A DNA stretch of 64,000 nt, taken from positions 1 to 64,000 of the forward strand of contig CAAFMN010000085.1 of assembly GCA_900764045.1 (NCBI GenBank), given 5' to 3'. Below are positions 1 to 8,074 of the stretch, in pieces; the stretch's first letter is position 1; the number at the start of each line of letters is the position of its first letter. This stretch comes from Clostridia bacterium. GTDB lineage: Bacteria; Bacillota; Clostridia; Lachnospirales; Bianqueaceae. The notes under the pieces were generated by a model. The model saw only the letters and a list, made by a program, of their open reading frames with translations, did not search any database and was not told the DNA's origin. The translations under genes were made by a program, and so were the position numbers.

Positions 1-221
1 AGTTTACGCTGCAGGTGGTACTGAGGAACATCATCAGTACGGCGAAGGCGCTGCAGGAGATGACGGATACGACGAGCACGGATCAGAGCCAGAGAGCGGC
101 GCTGATTGAGGTGCTGAAGTACGCGATCATTGTATTCGGAAACCTGCCGGTCATCGTACTGTATCCGTTTGTACAGAAGCACTTTGTCAAGGGCGTTATG
201 ATCGGATCGCTGAAAGGCTAA
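1..221 (+). CDS. Carbohydrate ABC transporter permease (C-terminal end, partial)
   Basis: The reading frame is open from base 3 to a stop at 221, so about the last 72 residues of a longer protein are present. They contain a final membrane segment (AIIVFGNLPVIVLYPFVQ) followed by the tail KHFVKGVMIGSLKG. This tail is typical of LplC/MalG-type inner permeases of CUT1 sugar ABC transporters, which form the membrane channel with a second permease and work with a lipoprotein binding protein. A clear terminator follows, so this is the last gene of its operon. The EAA loop that contacts the ATPase lies upstream of the window. The substrate cannot be told from this fragment. Confidence 0.85.
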   Translation, partial: FTLQVVLRNIISTAKALQEMTDTTSTDQSQRAALIEVLKYAIIVFGNLPVIVLYPFVQKHFVKGVMIGSLKG

Positions 222-225
222 AGAT

Positions 226-276
226 AAGGTGATATTGCATGGCAATGAATATTTGCTGTGTGATATCACCTTTTTC
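226..276 (+). terminator. Rho-independent terminator after the permease
   Basis: A 10-bp inverted repeat (AAGGTGATAT / ATATCACCTT, 226-235 with 263-272) closes on a 27-nt loop and runs into a T-tract at 271-275. It separates the sugar transporter operon from the tetR promoter. Confidence 0.8.
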
Positions 277-299
277 TAGAATGATTGAGTGTAAACTAC

Positions 300-328
300 T
301 TGACAGAAGCCGTCTTGATTGATATGAT
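300..328 (+). promoter_or_regulatory. Sigma-A type promoter of the TetR gene
   Basis: TTGACA (300-305), a 17-nt spacer and TATGAT (323-328). Transcription should start near 335. This excludes the upstream TTG-initiated frame at 285 and supports the start at 387. Confidence 0.8.
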
Positions 329-386
329 TAATATATATATTAATTCAAGAGGGGGAGGGCTTCCTATTTCCTTACGAAGAGATGGA

Positions 387-1064
387 ATGGAAACAAAAAA
401 GAAAATCCTTACCGTGTGCGTTCGTTTGTTTTTAGAGCAGGGATATAGACAGACAACGATTACACAGATTGTGGAAGAAGCAGGAGTCGCGAGAGGCAGT
501 TTTCAAAATCTGTTTCCGACCAAGGACGCGGTATTGATGGAGCTGATCGGAACCATGTTTGGCAGACAGTTTGGTGTAGCAAGGAGTATTGCGGACTGCA
601 ATCTGCCTCCAGTTTACACTTATGCGGTGGAAACAGCGATACAGCTTACGCTCACGGAATTGAACGAAAAGCTGCGGGAAATTTATATCGAAGCCTATAC
701 TTTGCCGGATACCGCGGAACGAATCTATCAATATACCACGGCGGAATTGAAACAGCTGTTTGGCGACAATTTTCCGGACTATGCAGAGAGTGATTTCTAT
801 GAGATGGAAATCGGGACTGCCGGTTTGATACGGAATTATATGGCGAGAAGATGTGATATTCATTTTCCGCTGGATCACAAACTCCGTTGTTTTCTGACCT
901 CCGCCATGCGGGTGTATAAGGTACCGGAAGAAGAGCAAACGAGAGTACTTGCGTTTATTCAGGGACTGGATATCAAGGCCGACGCCGCGAAAGTAATGGA
1001 TAAACTGTTTGCGATGCTGGAAATGACTTTTGATTTTAAGTTGTCTAAGGATAACGCCGGATAA
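387..1064 (+). CDS. TetR/AcrR family transcriptional regulator
   Basis: A 225-residue DNA-binding regulator. The N-terminus (KKKILTVCVRLFLEQGYRQT, then TITQIVEEAGVARGSFQNLF and FPTKDAVLMELI) is the three-helix TetR domain with the recognition helix at about residues 30-48. The remainder is a helical ligand-binding and dimerisation domain of unknown specificity. The frame is open from 285, but the promoter at 300-328 lies inside that extension, so the ATG at 387 is preferred. The spacing to a Shine-Dalgarno site is poor: the purine-rich stretch near 349-358 is about 28 nt upstream. Its target is unknown. The MATE pump gene beyond the tRNA is convergent rather than divergent, so it is only a candidate. 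Confidence 0.85.
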   Translation: METKKKILTVCVRLFLEQGYRQTTITQIVEEAGVARGSFQNLFPTKDAVLMELIGTMFGRQFGVARSIADCNLPPVYTYAVETAIQLTLTELNEKLREIYIEAYTLPDTAERIYQYTTAELKQLFGDNFPDYAESDFYEMEIGTAGLIRNYMARRCDIHFPLDHKLRCFLTSAMRVYKVPEEEQTRVLAFIQGLDIKADAAKVMDKLFAMLEMTFDFKLSKDNAG

Positions 1065-1084
1065 CGAAACCGAAGGCGCCATCC

Positions 1085-1120
1085 GGCGGCTGTAGAAAAG
1101 AGAGCCGCCAGACCCTTTTT
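1085..1120 (+). terminator. Probable terminator of the TetR gene
   Basis: GGCGGCT (1085-1091) pairs with AGCCGCC (1103-1109). A run of five T follows six bases later (1116-1120), so this is weaker than a textbook terminator. Confidence 0.5.
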
Positions 1121-1141
1121 AGAAAAAATAAGAAAAAGTCC

Positions 1142-1170
1142 TTGACATATTAGGTAGAATACGGTATAAT
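1142..1170 (+). promoter_or_regulatory. Consensus promoter of tRNA-Gln
   Basis: TTGACA (1142-1147), a 17-nt spacer and TATAAT (1165-1170) form a perfect vegetative promoter about 30 nt before the mature tRNA 5' end. Confidence 0.9.
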
Positions 1171-1200
1171 ACATTCTGTTCTCAAGACAGAGGATATTGA

Positions 1201-1272
1201 TGGGCACTCGCCAAGCGGTAAGGCACTGGACTCTGACTCCAGCATTCGTAGGTTCGAATCCTTCGTGCCCAG
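1201..1272 (+). tRNA. tRNA-Gln (anticodon CTG)
   Basis: A complete 72-nt cloverleaf. The acceptor stem TGGGCAC (1201-1207) pairs with GTGCCCA (1265-1271). The anticodon arm is CTGGA-CTCTGAC-TCCAG, and the T arm contains GGTTCGAATCC. Anticodon CTG reads CAG. The 3' CCA is not encoded and must be added after transcription. It has its own consensus promoter and a strong terminator, so it is a monocistronic tRNA gene. Confidence 0.95.
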
Positions 1273-1280
1273 CTCTTATC

Positions 1281-1317
1281 AAAAGAAGCAGAAGAATCAT
1301 TCTTCTGCTTCTTTTTT
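1281..1317. terminator. Bidirectional terminator between tRNA-Gln and the MATE gene
   Basis: AGAAGCAGAAGAAT (1284-1297) is a near-perfect palindrome with ATTCTTCTGCTTCT (1299-1312), followed by TTTTTT on the plus strand and TTTT on the minus strand. A second hairpin without a T-tract (TTGAGCTTCTATG / CATAGAAGCTCAA, about 1323-1357) lies between it and the MATE stop codon. Confidence 0.85.
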
Positions 1318-1365
1318 ATTATTTGAGCTTCTATGAAAAACTCCATAGAAGCTCAAGTAGACATC

Positions 1366-2718
1366 TTATAGATTTTTAACGATGGACTGGCGGTTCCTTA
1401 GCCGCTTACTGATAGCATAATAGGTCGGCAGTAAAAACACATCCGCAAAGATCCACGCGATGGGGTTGGAGAAACATACGGCATTGAAGCCCCACAGCCC
1501 TACCATGCAGAAGGCAACCAGAGAACGTGCGATCATCTCCATTACGCCGGAAGTCATAGCCAGCGGTGCGTATCCCATACCCTGAAGAGCGTTGCGGTAG
1601 ACCAGAATGATTGTAAGCGGGATATAGAAGAGGCCGTTCCAGAATAGGAACTGATGAATATTATTCAACAGCTGTACCTCGGAAGCATCGATGAAAAGGA
1701 GGGAGAGTGTCGTTCCCAGAAAATATACGATGATGAAACCAAGGACGGAGAAGACGACACCGAGAATATCACCCTGCAGGACACCGGAACGAATACGGTC
1801 GTATTTCTTTGCTCCCAGATTCTGCCCGCAGTAGGTCGCCATGGTGGTACCCAAGGTCTCCATGGGCTGGGTTACCAGCGTCTGGACCTTTCCCGCAGCC
1901 GTAATAGAAGCTACAATGTCGGATCCCAGTGTATTGACTGCGGTCTGCAAGATAGTACTGCCGATCGCCGTGATCGAGTATTGAAGCCCCATGGGAACGC
2001 CCATGCCGAGAAGCCGATGGATGGAAGTCTTATCCCAGGCCCATTCGCTCTTTTGAATATGAATGATCGGCATCTTTTTGATCATAAAGACAAGACAGCA
2101 TATACCGGAAATAAACTGGGACAGAATTGTCGCCAGAGCGGCGCCGAATACACCGAACTTCATGACGATGATGAAAAACAGATCTAAAAGGATATTTAAG
2201 ATTGAGGCAAGCGCCAGAAAGAACAATGGGGTTTTACTGTCGCCCAGCGCCCGCATGATTCCCGCAAGGCTATTATATAAGAAGATCGTAAAGGTCCCAG
2301 CAAAAATGGTAAATATGTACTGATACGCGTCTTCCAGAATGTCCTCCGGCGTCTGCATGAGCATCAGAATCTCTCGAGTGAACAGTACCGTGCCTAATGT
2401 GATAACACTGCCGAAAATCAAAGCGGCCCACAGCATATTGGAAATGCATCGACGCATGGAGACATAATCCTTCGCGCCAAAGCTTTGCGCAACCGGGATG
2501 CTGAATCCGCAGCATAGGCCGTTGACAAATCCTAGAATCAGAAAGTTAATCGCGCCGGTGGAGCCTACGGCCGCCAGAGCGTTTTTTCCGAGAAACCGTC
2601 CTACGATAATTGCGTCTACCATATTATACATCTGCTGAAATAGATTGCCGAACATCAATGGAATACAAAAGGCAAGAATGAGTTTGTAAGGTTTGCCATC
2701 TGTCATATCCTTGACCAT
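1366..2718 (-). CDS. MATE family multidrug/Na+ or H+ antiporter (first of three)
   Basis: A 450-residue integral membrane protein with about 12 hydrophobic segments in two homologous halves. The N-terminal part (GKPYKLILAFCIPLMFGNLF, then QQMYNMVDAIIVGRFLGKNA) is the diagnostic MATE start, and SKTPLFFLALASILNILLDL ends the first half. These carriers export cationic drugs or metabolites using ion gradients. The ATG at 2718 has a well spaced GGAGGT upstream. The gene stands alone with its own promoter and shares a bidirectional terminator with tRNA-Gln. The substrate cannot be predicted. It resembles the third MATE (59437-60780) more closely than the second, judged by the shared QQMYxMVD start and the closing ALQGMGxxxxPM block. 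Confidence 0.93.
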   Translation of the reverse strand: MVKDMTDGKPYKLILAFCIPLMFGNLFQQMYNMVDAIIVGRFLGKNALAAVGSTGAINFLILGFVNGLCCGFSIPVAQSFGAKDYVSMRRCISNMLWAALIFGSVITLGTVLFTREILMLMQTPEDILEDAYQYIFTIFAGTFTIFLYNSLAGIMRALGDSKTPLFFLALASILNILLDLFFIIVMKFGVFGAALATILSQFISGICCLVFMIKKMPIIHIQKSEWAWDKTSIHRLLGMGVPMGLQYSITAIGSTILQTAVNTLGSDIVASITAAGKVQTLVTQPMETLGTTMATYCGQNLGAKKYDRIRSGVLQGDILGVVFSVLGFIIVYFLGTTLSLLFIDASEVQLLNNIHQFLFWNGLFYIPLTIILVYRNALQGMGYAPLAMTSGVMEMIARSLVAFCMVGLWGFNAVCFSNPIAWIFADVFLLPTYYAISKRLRNRQSIVKNL

Positions 2719-2749
2719 GGTAAGAATACCTCCTGTTCAAAATAAGCAT

Positions 2750-2778
2750 ATTATAATGGGAGGAAGAAGTCTCAGCAA
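2750..2778 (-). promoter_or_regulatory. Promoter of the first MATE gene
   Basis: On the minus strand: TTGCTG (2778-2773), a 17-nt spacer and TATAAT (2755-2750). Confidence 0.65.
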
Positions 2779-2843
2779 TGTATTTTTTTGCAAAAAGATG
2801 GAGAAAATCAAACACTTCGGCAAAGCGGCCCCTGGAAAATCCA

Positions 2844-2872
2844 TTGCGTTTTCCGGCTGTTTATGATATACT
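2844..2872 (+). promoter_or_regulatory. Promoter of the M29 peptidase - trxB unit
   Basis: TTGCGT (2844-2849), a 17-nt spacer and TATACT (2867-2872), 37 nt before the start codon. Confidence 0.6.
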
Positions 2873-2909
2873 AAAAACGGTTTTTATGGTTTGAAATTAG
2901 GAGGATATT

Positions 2910-4985
2910 ATGTTTGATCTTGAAGAATACTATAAACTATATAACAGTGCAGCGCTGCGATTATACGCAGAGCAGAAGCAACAGATCCGCGCGTTGACGG
3001 AAGGCAAAACAGCAAAGGGTGTAAGGGAGAATGCCGCGCGCTATGTTAAGGAGCAGGCGGACTTTTTGAATATGCTGATCCAATGGGAGGAGAAGGCAAC
3101 CAGAGAGTATTATCTGAGCGCTTCTCTGAGCGAATTAAAGGAGACGCAGGACAAGCTCTATGCTATGCAGGAGGAGCAGTATGCGCGCTCGGCTCTGTGT
3201 CCGTCCCATATGGCTAAGATATTTGGCGGTGAGCTTGGCCCTGTACTATCAGCCGTGGCTTATCAGCTGCAGGAGAATATCCGATACGCGTCCAGACACA
3301 TGCGTTTTGCGATGACATGGAATCAGGAACTTTTCCTGAAAGTCGCGGAGATCCTGCTGCGGCCTGGGAAAGCTCGCGCTGAGGAGATTGTGGCTTGCAT
3401 CTGCGAGTGTCAGAAGGCACATGTAGCAGAACGATCTGGTCTGTTTGTGCACCAGAATTATATTCCGGATCCCTGTATGGGTGAGGATTGGATCCGGGAG
3501 GCGGATCTGAGTGATCCCGGCGTGCTGTACGCGCTGGGCGTTCGGGTGACCGAGGAGGACCTGGCTTATGCTCGCTTTATGCAAGGGGCTTCTGAGACGG
3601 ATATCGAAAAGATGGCCCGTTCGATCGTAGACGGATATCGACGGGGATTTTTTGTGGATGGTAAAGATATTGTCGCCAAAAAAACAGTAGGGCTCTTTCA
3701 TAGACTGGGCATGGAGCGTGTGACCAAGCGCATCATGGAGCTGTTTGAGAGTGAGATCCGTTTTATTCCGTTTATCAGTCGGATCTATAGTACCAGAAAA
3801 AATCAGCAGTGCGAATATGACCATCGTTTTGATATCGCGCTGGTGTTGGATCAGGGGTATGTGGACGCAGCCGGAGAAGCGCTTCGGAAGACCTTGGAAG
3901 AGAACCGGCAGATCCTCTCGGTATATGGTGGGCCGGCATTTTTAGGAAGTTTTGGCGAAGAACCGTTTGAACCGAAGAATCGCAAAGAAAGTATTGCCTT
4001 CCGTCCAGAGCAGTCGGAACTGTACAGCCAGTATATGGATCAGAGAATGCAGCTTCTTGAGGAGTATATACCGGGAAGCGGAACCAGCTTTACAATGGCA
4101 GCCTATCCCGCGCCGCAGATCGGTTCGGACTTTGAGGCAATATTCCGTGAGATGCTTACAATCAATACATTGGATAATGATAAATATCTCAAGGTACAGC
4201 AGCATATCATCGACGCGTTGGATCAGGGGTGCGAGGCGGAGATTCTGGGACATGACGGAAATGAAACCGATCTTCGGATTGCCCTTGCTCCGATTCAGGA
4301 CCCCAAGCACCAGACCAATTTCTACAACTGCGTGGCGGATGTCAATATTCCGCTGGGAGAAGTCTTTACTTCACCGCAGCTTAACGGGACCAACGGCCTA
4401 CTGCACGTGGATTCATTCTACAATGACGGGATTCGCTACAAGGATTTGAAACTGACATTTGAAAATGGATATGTCACGGATTACAGCTGCGGCAATTTTG
4501 AAGATCCGGAAGAAAATAAACGTCTGATCCGGGAAAATCTGCTGTTCCCGCATGAGACATTGCCGCTGGGAGAGTTTGCTATCGGAACCAATACGCTCGC
4601 CTATAAGATGGCAAAACAATATAATATTGTAGAGAAGCTGCCGATTCTGATTGTAGAGAAGATGGGACCGCATTTTGCGATTGGAGACACCTGCTATGTT
4701 GGGACAGAGGAGATCGCCGTATATAATCCGCAAAACGGCAAGGAAGTCGTTGCGCGTGAGAACGAGCGGACCGCGCTGCGTAATGAGGATCGATCCAAGG
4801 CATATACGCATAAGCATACCGATATCACGCTTCCCTATCATGGAATCGGAGTGATTCGGGTAAAGACGGCGGCGGGACAGCAGATAGAGATTATCCGTAA
4901 CGGCCGGTTTGTTCTGCGGGGAACAGAGCTTCTGAATGAAGCGTTAAAGGAATTGGAGGAGCAGCATGAAGGAAAAGATTTATGA
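2910..4985 (+). CDS. M29 family metallo-aminopeptidase with a long N-terminal extension
   Basis: A 691-residue protein. The C-terminal half carries the M29 signature: GEVFTSP (E484), GEFAIGTN (E555), PHFAIG (H588) with a tyrosine at 596, and HTD (H636, D638). These match the order of the metal ligands of the thermophilic aminopeptidases AmpS/AmpT. The family releases N-terminal residues from peptides using two metal ions and is usually about 400 residues long. Residues 1 to about 350 are therefore an extra helical region with no motif I recognise. The start has an AGGAGG site 7 nt upstream. The last 20 nt overlap trxB, so the two are translationally coupled. No signal peptide is visible, so a cytoplasmic location is inferred. 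Confidence 0.85.
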   Translation: MFDLEEYYKLYNSAALRLYAEQKQQIRALTEGKTAKGVRENAARYVKEQADFLNMLIQWEEKATREYYLSASLSELKETQDKLYAMQEEQYARSALCPSHMAKIFGGELGPVLSAVAYQLQENIRYASRHMRFAMTWNQELFLKVAEILLRPGKARAEEIVACICECQKAHVAERSGLFVHQNYIPDPCMGEDWIREADLSDPGVLYALGVRVTEEDLAYARFMQGASETDIEKMARSIVDGYRRGFFVDGKDIVAKKTVGLFHRLGMERVTKRIMELFESEIRFIPFISRIYSTRKNQQCEYDHRFDIALVLDQGYVDAAGEALRKTLEENRQILSVYGGPAFLGSFGEEPFEPKNRKESIAFRPEQSELYSQYMDQRMQLLEEYIPGSGTSFTMAAYPAPQIGSDFEAIFREMLTINTLDNDKYLKVQQHIIDALDQGCEAEILGHDGNETDLRIALAPIQDPKHQTNFYNCVADVNIPLGEVFTSPQLNGTNGLLHVDSFYNDGIRYKDLKLTFENGYVTDYSCGNFEDPEENKRLIRENLLFPHETLPLGEFAIGTNTLAYKMAKQYNIVEKLPILIVEKMGPHFAIGDTCYVGTEEIAVYNPQNGKEVVARENERTALRNEDRSKAYTHKHTDITLPYHGIGVIRVKTAAGQQIEIIRNGRFVLRGTELLNEALKELEEQHEGKDL

Positions 4986-5871
4986 TCTTTTGATCATCGG
5001 AGGTGGTCCAGCGGGATTGACGGCTTCGATCTACGCTTCCAGGGCAGGGCTTGACTATGCTATAGTTGAGCAGGGATTTGCCGGCGGACAGATGCTCAAT
5101 ACGCAGGAGATCGATAATTATCCGGGGCTGCCAGGGATCAGCGGCATGGATCTCGGAATGAAGATGCTGGAGCATGCGCAGAAGCTTGGAATGCAGCAGA
5201 TTATGGAGGAGGTTACGGATCTGGAGGTTGGAGAACCTGTAAAGACGGTGCGTACTTACACAGGGGAATACAAAACCAGGACAGTCCTCCTATGCACGGG
5301 GGCCAGTCCGCGAAAGCTTGGAGTCCCGGGAGAAGAGAAGCTTCGCGGACATGGAGTGTCATACTGCGCGACCTGCGACGGTGCCTTTTTCCGTGGAAAA
5401 AGCGTAGTGGTCATCGGCGGCGGGGATACAGCGGCCTCAGATGCGTTGTATCTGTCAGGGCTGTGCCGGGACGTCACGCTGATTCATAGAAGAGATCGGC
5501 TGCGTGCGGCTGATTCCCTCCAGAAGAAACTTCTTGCTAAAGAGAATGTCCGGATCCTGTGGGATACTACGGTTAAAGAGGTTAAGGGAGATTCTATGGT
5601 CAGCGCTGTTATAGCGGACACGCAGGGACAGGAAACGACAATATCCGCGGACGGTGTATTTGTGGCGGTAGGAGTTTTGCCGGATTCTGCGCTTTTAAAG
5701 GGAAAAGCGGATACCGATATGAACGGTTATATTCTGACGGATGACCATATGCAGACTTCTATCCGAGGGGTCTATGCCGCGGGCGATGTAAGAAAGGGAG
5801 TTTTACGGCAGATTATAACAGCTGCATCCGATGCGGCCATTGCTGTGGAAAGCATTGTCAATGCCTTGTGA
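4966..5871 (+). CDS. trxB: Thioredoxin-disulfide reductase
   Basis: A 301-residue flavoprotein that passes electrons from NADPH through FAD and a redox dithiol to thioredoxin. It has the FAD-binding GGGPAGLTASIYASRAG near the N-terminus, the redox centre CATC (C134-C137) in SYCATCDGAFF, the NADPH-binding VVIGGGDTAASDAL, and the second FAD motif GVYAAGDVR near the C-terminus. The length is normal for the family. The start lies inside the end of the M29 peptidase gene with GGAGGAG just upstream, so both are expected on one message. No thioredoxin gene is adjacent. Confidence 0.97.
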   Translation: MKEKIYDLLIIGGGPAGLTASIYASRAGLDYAIVEQGFAGGQMLNTQEIDNYPGLPGISGMDLGMKMLEHAQKLGMQQIMEEVTDLEVGEPVKTVRTYTGEYKTRTVLLCTGASPRKLGVPGEEKLRGHGVSYCATCDGAFFRGKSVVVIGGGDTAASDALYLSGLCRDVTLIHRRDRLRAADSLQKKLLAKENVRILWDTTVKEVKGDSMVSAVIADTQGQETTISADGVFVAVGVLPDSALLKGKADTDMNGYILTDDHMQTSIRGVYAAGDVRKGVLRQIITAASDAAIAVESIVNAL

Positions 5872-5897
5872 TTTCTTGATAAAAGGGAGAAAAGTAC

Positions 5898-5926
5898 TTG
5901 CTTTTTAAATCTGGATTTGATATGAT
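5898..5926 (+). promoter_or_regulatory. Promoter of the 5960 membrane protein gene
   Basis: TTGCTT (5898-5903), a 17-nt spacer and TATGAT (5921-5926). Confidence 0.7.
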
Positions 5927-5959
5927 AAGGCTATCAAAACGCAGATGAGGAGGCGTATT

Positions 5960-6808
5960 ATGAACGAACAACAGGATATGCAGTACAATGTACAGATGGA
6001 TGCTCCGCCCACGGGTACACCAGTAAGCCCGGCTTTTGAGATTATAAAGAAGCGGGCTTCTTCCGGAGTGTTTATCTTGGGAGCCATTCTCTTTATTGTC
6101 GTAACAGCCTGCCAGACGATCTCGTCCTTTTTCGTGCTGGATATGACGGGGATTGAGTACCTGATCAATTCCGAATATGAGCTGATGATGCTGCTGCCCA
6201 GCGAGACGCTGGCGCAGATCTACTCCGTTATTCTGGCATTGGTCATCATCATGATCATACTGGTGTTGGTTCCGATGATTTTGAACGCGATCGGGTTGGG
6301 GATTTTTACCGCGCAGGCAAGAAAGGCGCAGCCCGGCAGCCGGAAGGGATACGGCTTGGGATTTGTCAAGGCTTCCGCGATTGTAGTCAGTGTTTATATC
6401 GGTCTCGCTATGCTGAGTACCCTGGTCATCTTCTTTGTATTGCTGAATACAAGGTCTTTGTACTGGAATAATATGTCCCCCTGGATCATCTCTCTCGTTG
6501 CGGATCTGGTGGTATTGGCCGTCATGATCTTCGCTATGGTTTATGAGATTCAGCTGATTCGCACATGCACTCGTGTTCAGCTTACCTTGCAGGATGGACG
6601 TTTTCCGGATAAGCCCTTATCCATGTATGTGATCGTGATGAATTACATCATGATTGTACTGAGTCTCCTGATGTTGATTTACAATATAGCGGTAGGAAGC
6701 TTCAGTATTGTAAGCATTATTACGACGGTGGTTTCCATGGTTGCTTCGATTCTGATTACAGTAGCGCTTACCGGAACACGCAGAGAGATCGAGTCCTACA
6801 GAGCGTAA
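5960..6808 (+). CDS. Multi-pass membrane protein of unknown function
   Basis: A 282-residue protein. After a soluble N-terminus rich in Gln, Met and Pro (about 30 residues) there are five or six hydrophobic segments, for example VFILGAILFIVVTACQTISS, IYSVILALVIIMIILVLVPM and ASAIVVSVYIGLAMLSTLVI. I recognise no catalytic or transport motif. The ATG at 5960 follows a GAGGAGG site (5947-5953). An in-frame ATG at 5945 would overlap that site and is less likely. It has its own promoter and terminator, so it is a single-gene unit. It could be a small stress or envelope membrane protein, but no function can be given. Confidence 0.8.
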   Translation: MNEQQDMQYNVQMDAPPTGTPVSPAFEIIKKRASSGVFILGAILFIVVTACQTISSFFVLDMTGIEYLINSEYELMMLLPSETLAQIYSVILALVIIMIILVLVPMILNAIGLGIFTAQARKAQPGSRKGYGLGFVKASAIVVSVYIGLAMLSTLVIFFVLLNTRSLYWNNMSPWIISLVADLVVLAVMIFAMVYEIQLIRTCTRVQLTLQDGRFPDKPLSMYVIVMNYIMIVLSLLMLIYNIAVGSFSIVSIITTVVSMVASILITVALTGTRREIESYRA

Positions 6809-6822
6809 AATCATACAAGACG

Positions 6823-6850
6823 ACGGCAGGAATATTCCTGCCGTTTTTTA
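6823..6850 (+). terminator. Rho-independent terminator
   Basis: ACGGCAGGAAT / ATTCCTGCCGT forms a perfect 11-bp palindrome at 6823-6844, followed by a run of T. Confidence 0.88.
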
Positions 6851-6910
6851 TTGGCTGTATACATGATTCATAGGATTCTCCGCATCCTAAAGGCTGGGAG
6901 GATGATAGAG

Positions 6911-7669
6911 ATGAACATGCGTATTCGGCTATGGATTCTATCTGTGTTATTAATCTGCGGCGCCGGATGCAGTCAGGAATCTCCGGAAGCGCAGAGCGGG
7001 GAACAGGCGGCAGAAGCGCAAAATGCGGCAGCTTCGGCATCAAATAAAACGGTCTATCTGACTTTTGATGACGGGCCGTATCCCAATACAGCCGAGCTTC
7101 TGGACATTCTGAAGGAGTATCAGGTTCCGGCGGCCTTTTTTGTGATTGCCAACAAAGCGGATTATGCGGCAGATCTGTATCGAAGAATCGCAGAGGAGGG
7201 ACATGTACTGGCCAATCATACGGCAAGCCATGATTATAAGTCCGTATATGCAAATACTGCGTCATTGAAAAGAGAAATGGAGACCCTGGAAAACTATGTG
7301 AAGGATGTCTGCGGATGTACGGTAGAGAAGATCTTTCGTTTTCCCGGAGGTTCACCCAACGCGGTCCGGCATTTCGGAGAATCCATTGAGGAAAAGATGG
7401 ATTCCTGGGGGTATCGAGTGCTTGACTGGAACTGTTCCGGAGAAGATGCCATTGGTAAAAATATCAGTGCGGATACGATTTATCATAATACAGTGGAATC
7501 CGCTCAGGGCAAGGATACGGTGATCGTACTGCTGCATTCCGCTTCCTACGCGCCGGGAACAGTCGAAGCGATGCCGCGGATTATCGAATATTTTCAGGAG
7601 AACGGATATCGGTTCGGAAGCATTACAGAGGAGGATGCTCCACAAAATTGGTGGGCGCTCAGCCATTAA
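6911..7669 (+). CDS. Polysaccharide deacetylase lipoprotein (NodB domain)
   Basis: A 252-residue exported lipoprotein. The leader WILSVLLICGAGC ends in a lipobox cysteine and is followed by a Glu/Ala/Gln-rich linker. The NodB catalytic motifs are in order: TFDDGP (catalytic and metal Asp pair), HTASH (metal His), RFPGG, DWNCSGED and VIVLLHS. Such enzymes remove N-acetyl groups from peptidoglycan or other surface glycans, which often gives lysozyme resistance. The ATG at 6911 is preferred because GGGAGG (6896-6901) lies 9 nt upstream; the frame is open from a TTG at 6851 inside the previous terminator. No close promoter match was found. It is one of three NodB proteins in the window. Confidence 0.9.
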   Translation: MNMRIRLWILSVLLICGAGCSQESPEAQSGEQAAEAQNAAASASNKTVYLTFDDGPYPNTAELLDILKEYQVPAAFFVIANKADYAADLYRRIAEEGHVLANHTASHDYKSVYANTASLKREMETLENYVKDVCGCTVEKIFRFPGGSPNAVRHFGESIEEKMDSWGYRVLDWNCSGEDAIGKNISADTIYHNTVESAQGKDTVIVLLHSASYAPGTVEAMPRIIEYFQENGYRFGSITEEDAPQNWWALSH

Positions 7670-7675
7670 AGGGAC

Positions 7676-7704
7676 TTTACTTTTTCGGAAAACAATGCTA
7701 CAAT
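7676..7704 (+). promoter_or_regulatory. Promoter of the yerC - pcrA - ligA unit
   Basis: TTTACT (7676-7681), a 17-nt spacer and TACAAT (7699-7704). Confidence 0.65.
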
Positions 7705-7755
7705 AGATATATTGCATTACTAAAGAACTAAAGAGATCATGGGAGGAGGATCCAG

Positions 7756-8055
7756 GTGAACAGTAAATTGAAGACGCCAGAGATGGATCAATTGTTCCAG
7801 GGGATTGTTTCTCTGCGCTCTGTAGAGGAGTGTTATGTTTTTTTTGAAGATATATGTACGGTCAGCGAGCTTCTGGCCATCGCGCAGCGTCTGGAGGTCG
7901 CGAGGCTTCTCAGTGAGGATACCAAGTATCAGGAGATCTGTGAGAAGACCGGAGCATCCAGCGCAACAGTCAGCCGTGTTGGGCGCGCGCTGCATTATGG
8001 GGAAGATGGCTACGCCATGGTGCTGGAGCGCCTGAAGCATATACAGAAAGCATAA
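7756..8055 (+). CDS. YerC/YecD family TrpR-like DNA-binding protein
   Basis: A 99-residue helical protein of the TrpR-repressor superfamily. The helix-turn-helix is seen in ELLAIAQRLEVARLL followed by YQEICEKTGASSATVSRVGR. Bacillus YerC belongs to the same group and is encoded next to pcrA and ligA, as here. The start is GTG at 7756 with a strong GGAGGAGG site upstream (7742-7749). It is the first gene of a tight unit with the helicase and ligase genes. Its ligand, if any, is unknown; the linkage suggests a role tied to DNA maintenance. Confidence 0.88.
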   Translation: MNSKLKTPEMDQLFQGIVSLRSVEECYVFFEDICTVSELLAIAQRLEVARLLSEDTKYQEICEKTGASSATVSRVGRALHYGEDGYAMVLERLKHIQKA

Positions 8056-8074
8056 AAGGAGTAAACGTTATACA

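Noticed and set aside
285..386. N-terminal extension of the TetR protein from TTG at 285.
   Set aside because: A consensus promoter (300-328) lies inside it, so the message starts downstream of that codon.
432..1082. Long minus-strand frame opposite tetR (and similar long frames opposite pcrA, uxaC, the activase and others).
   Set aside because: These are mirror frames caused by codon bias; they lack ribosome sites and protein motifs, and the plus-strand products are recognisable families.
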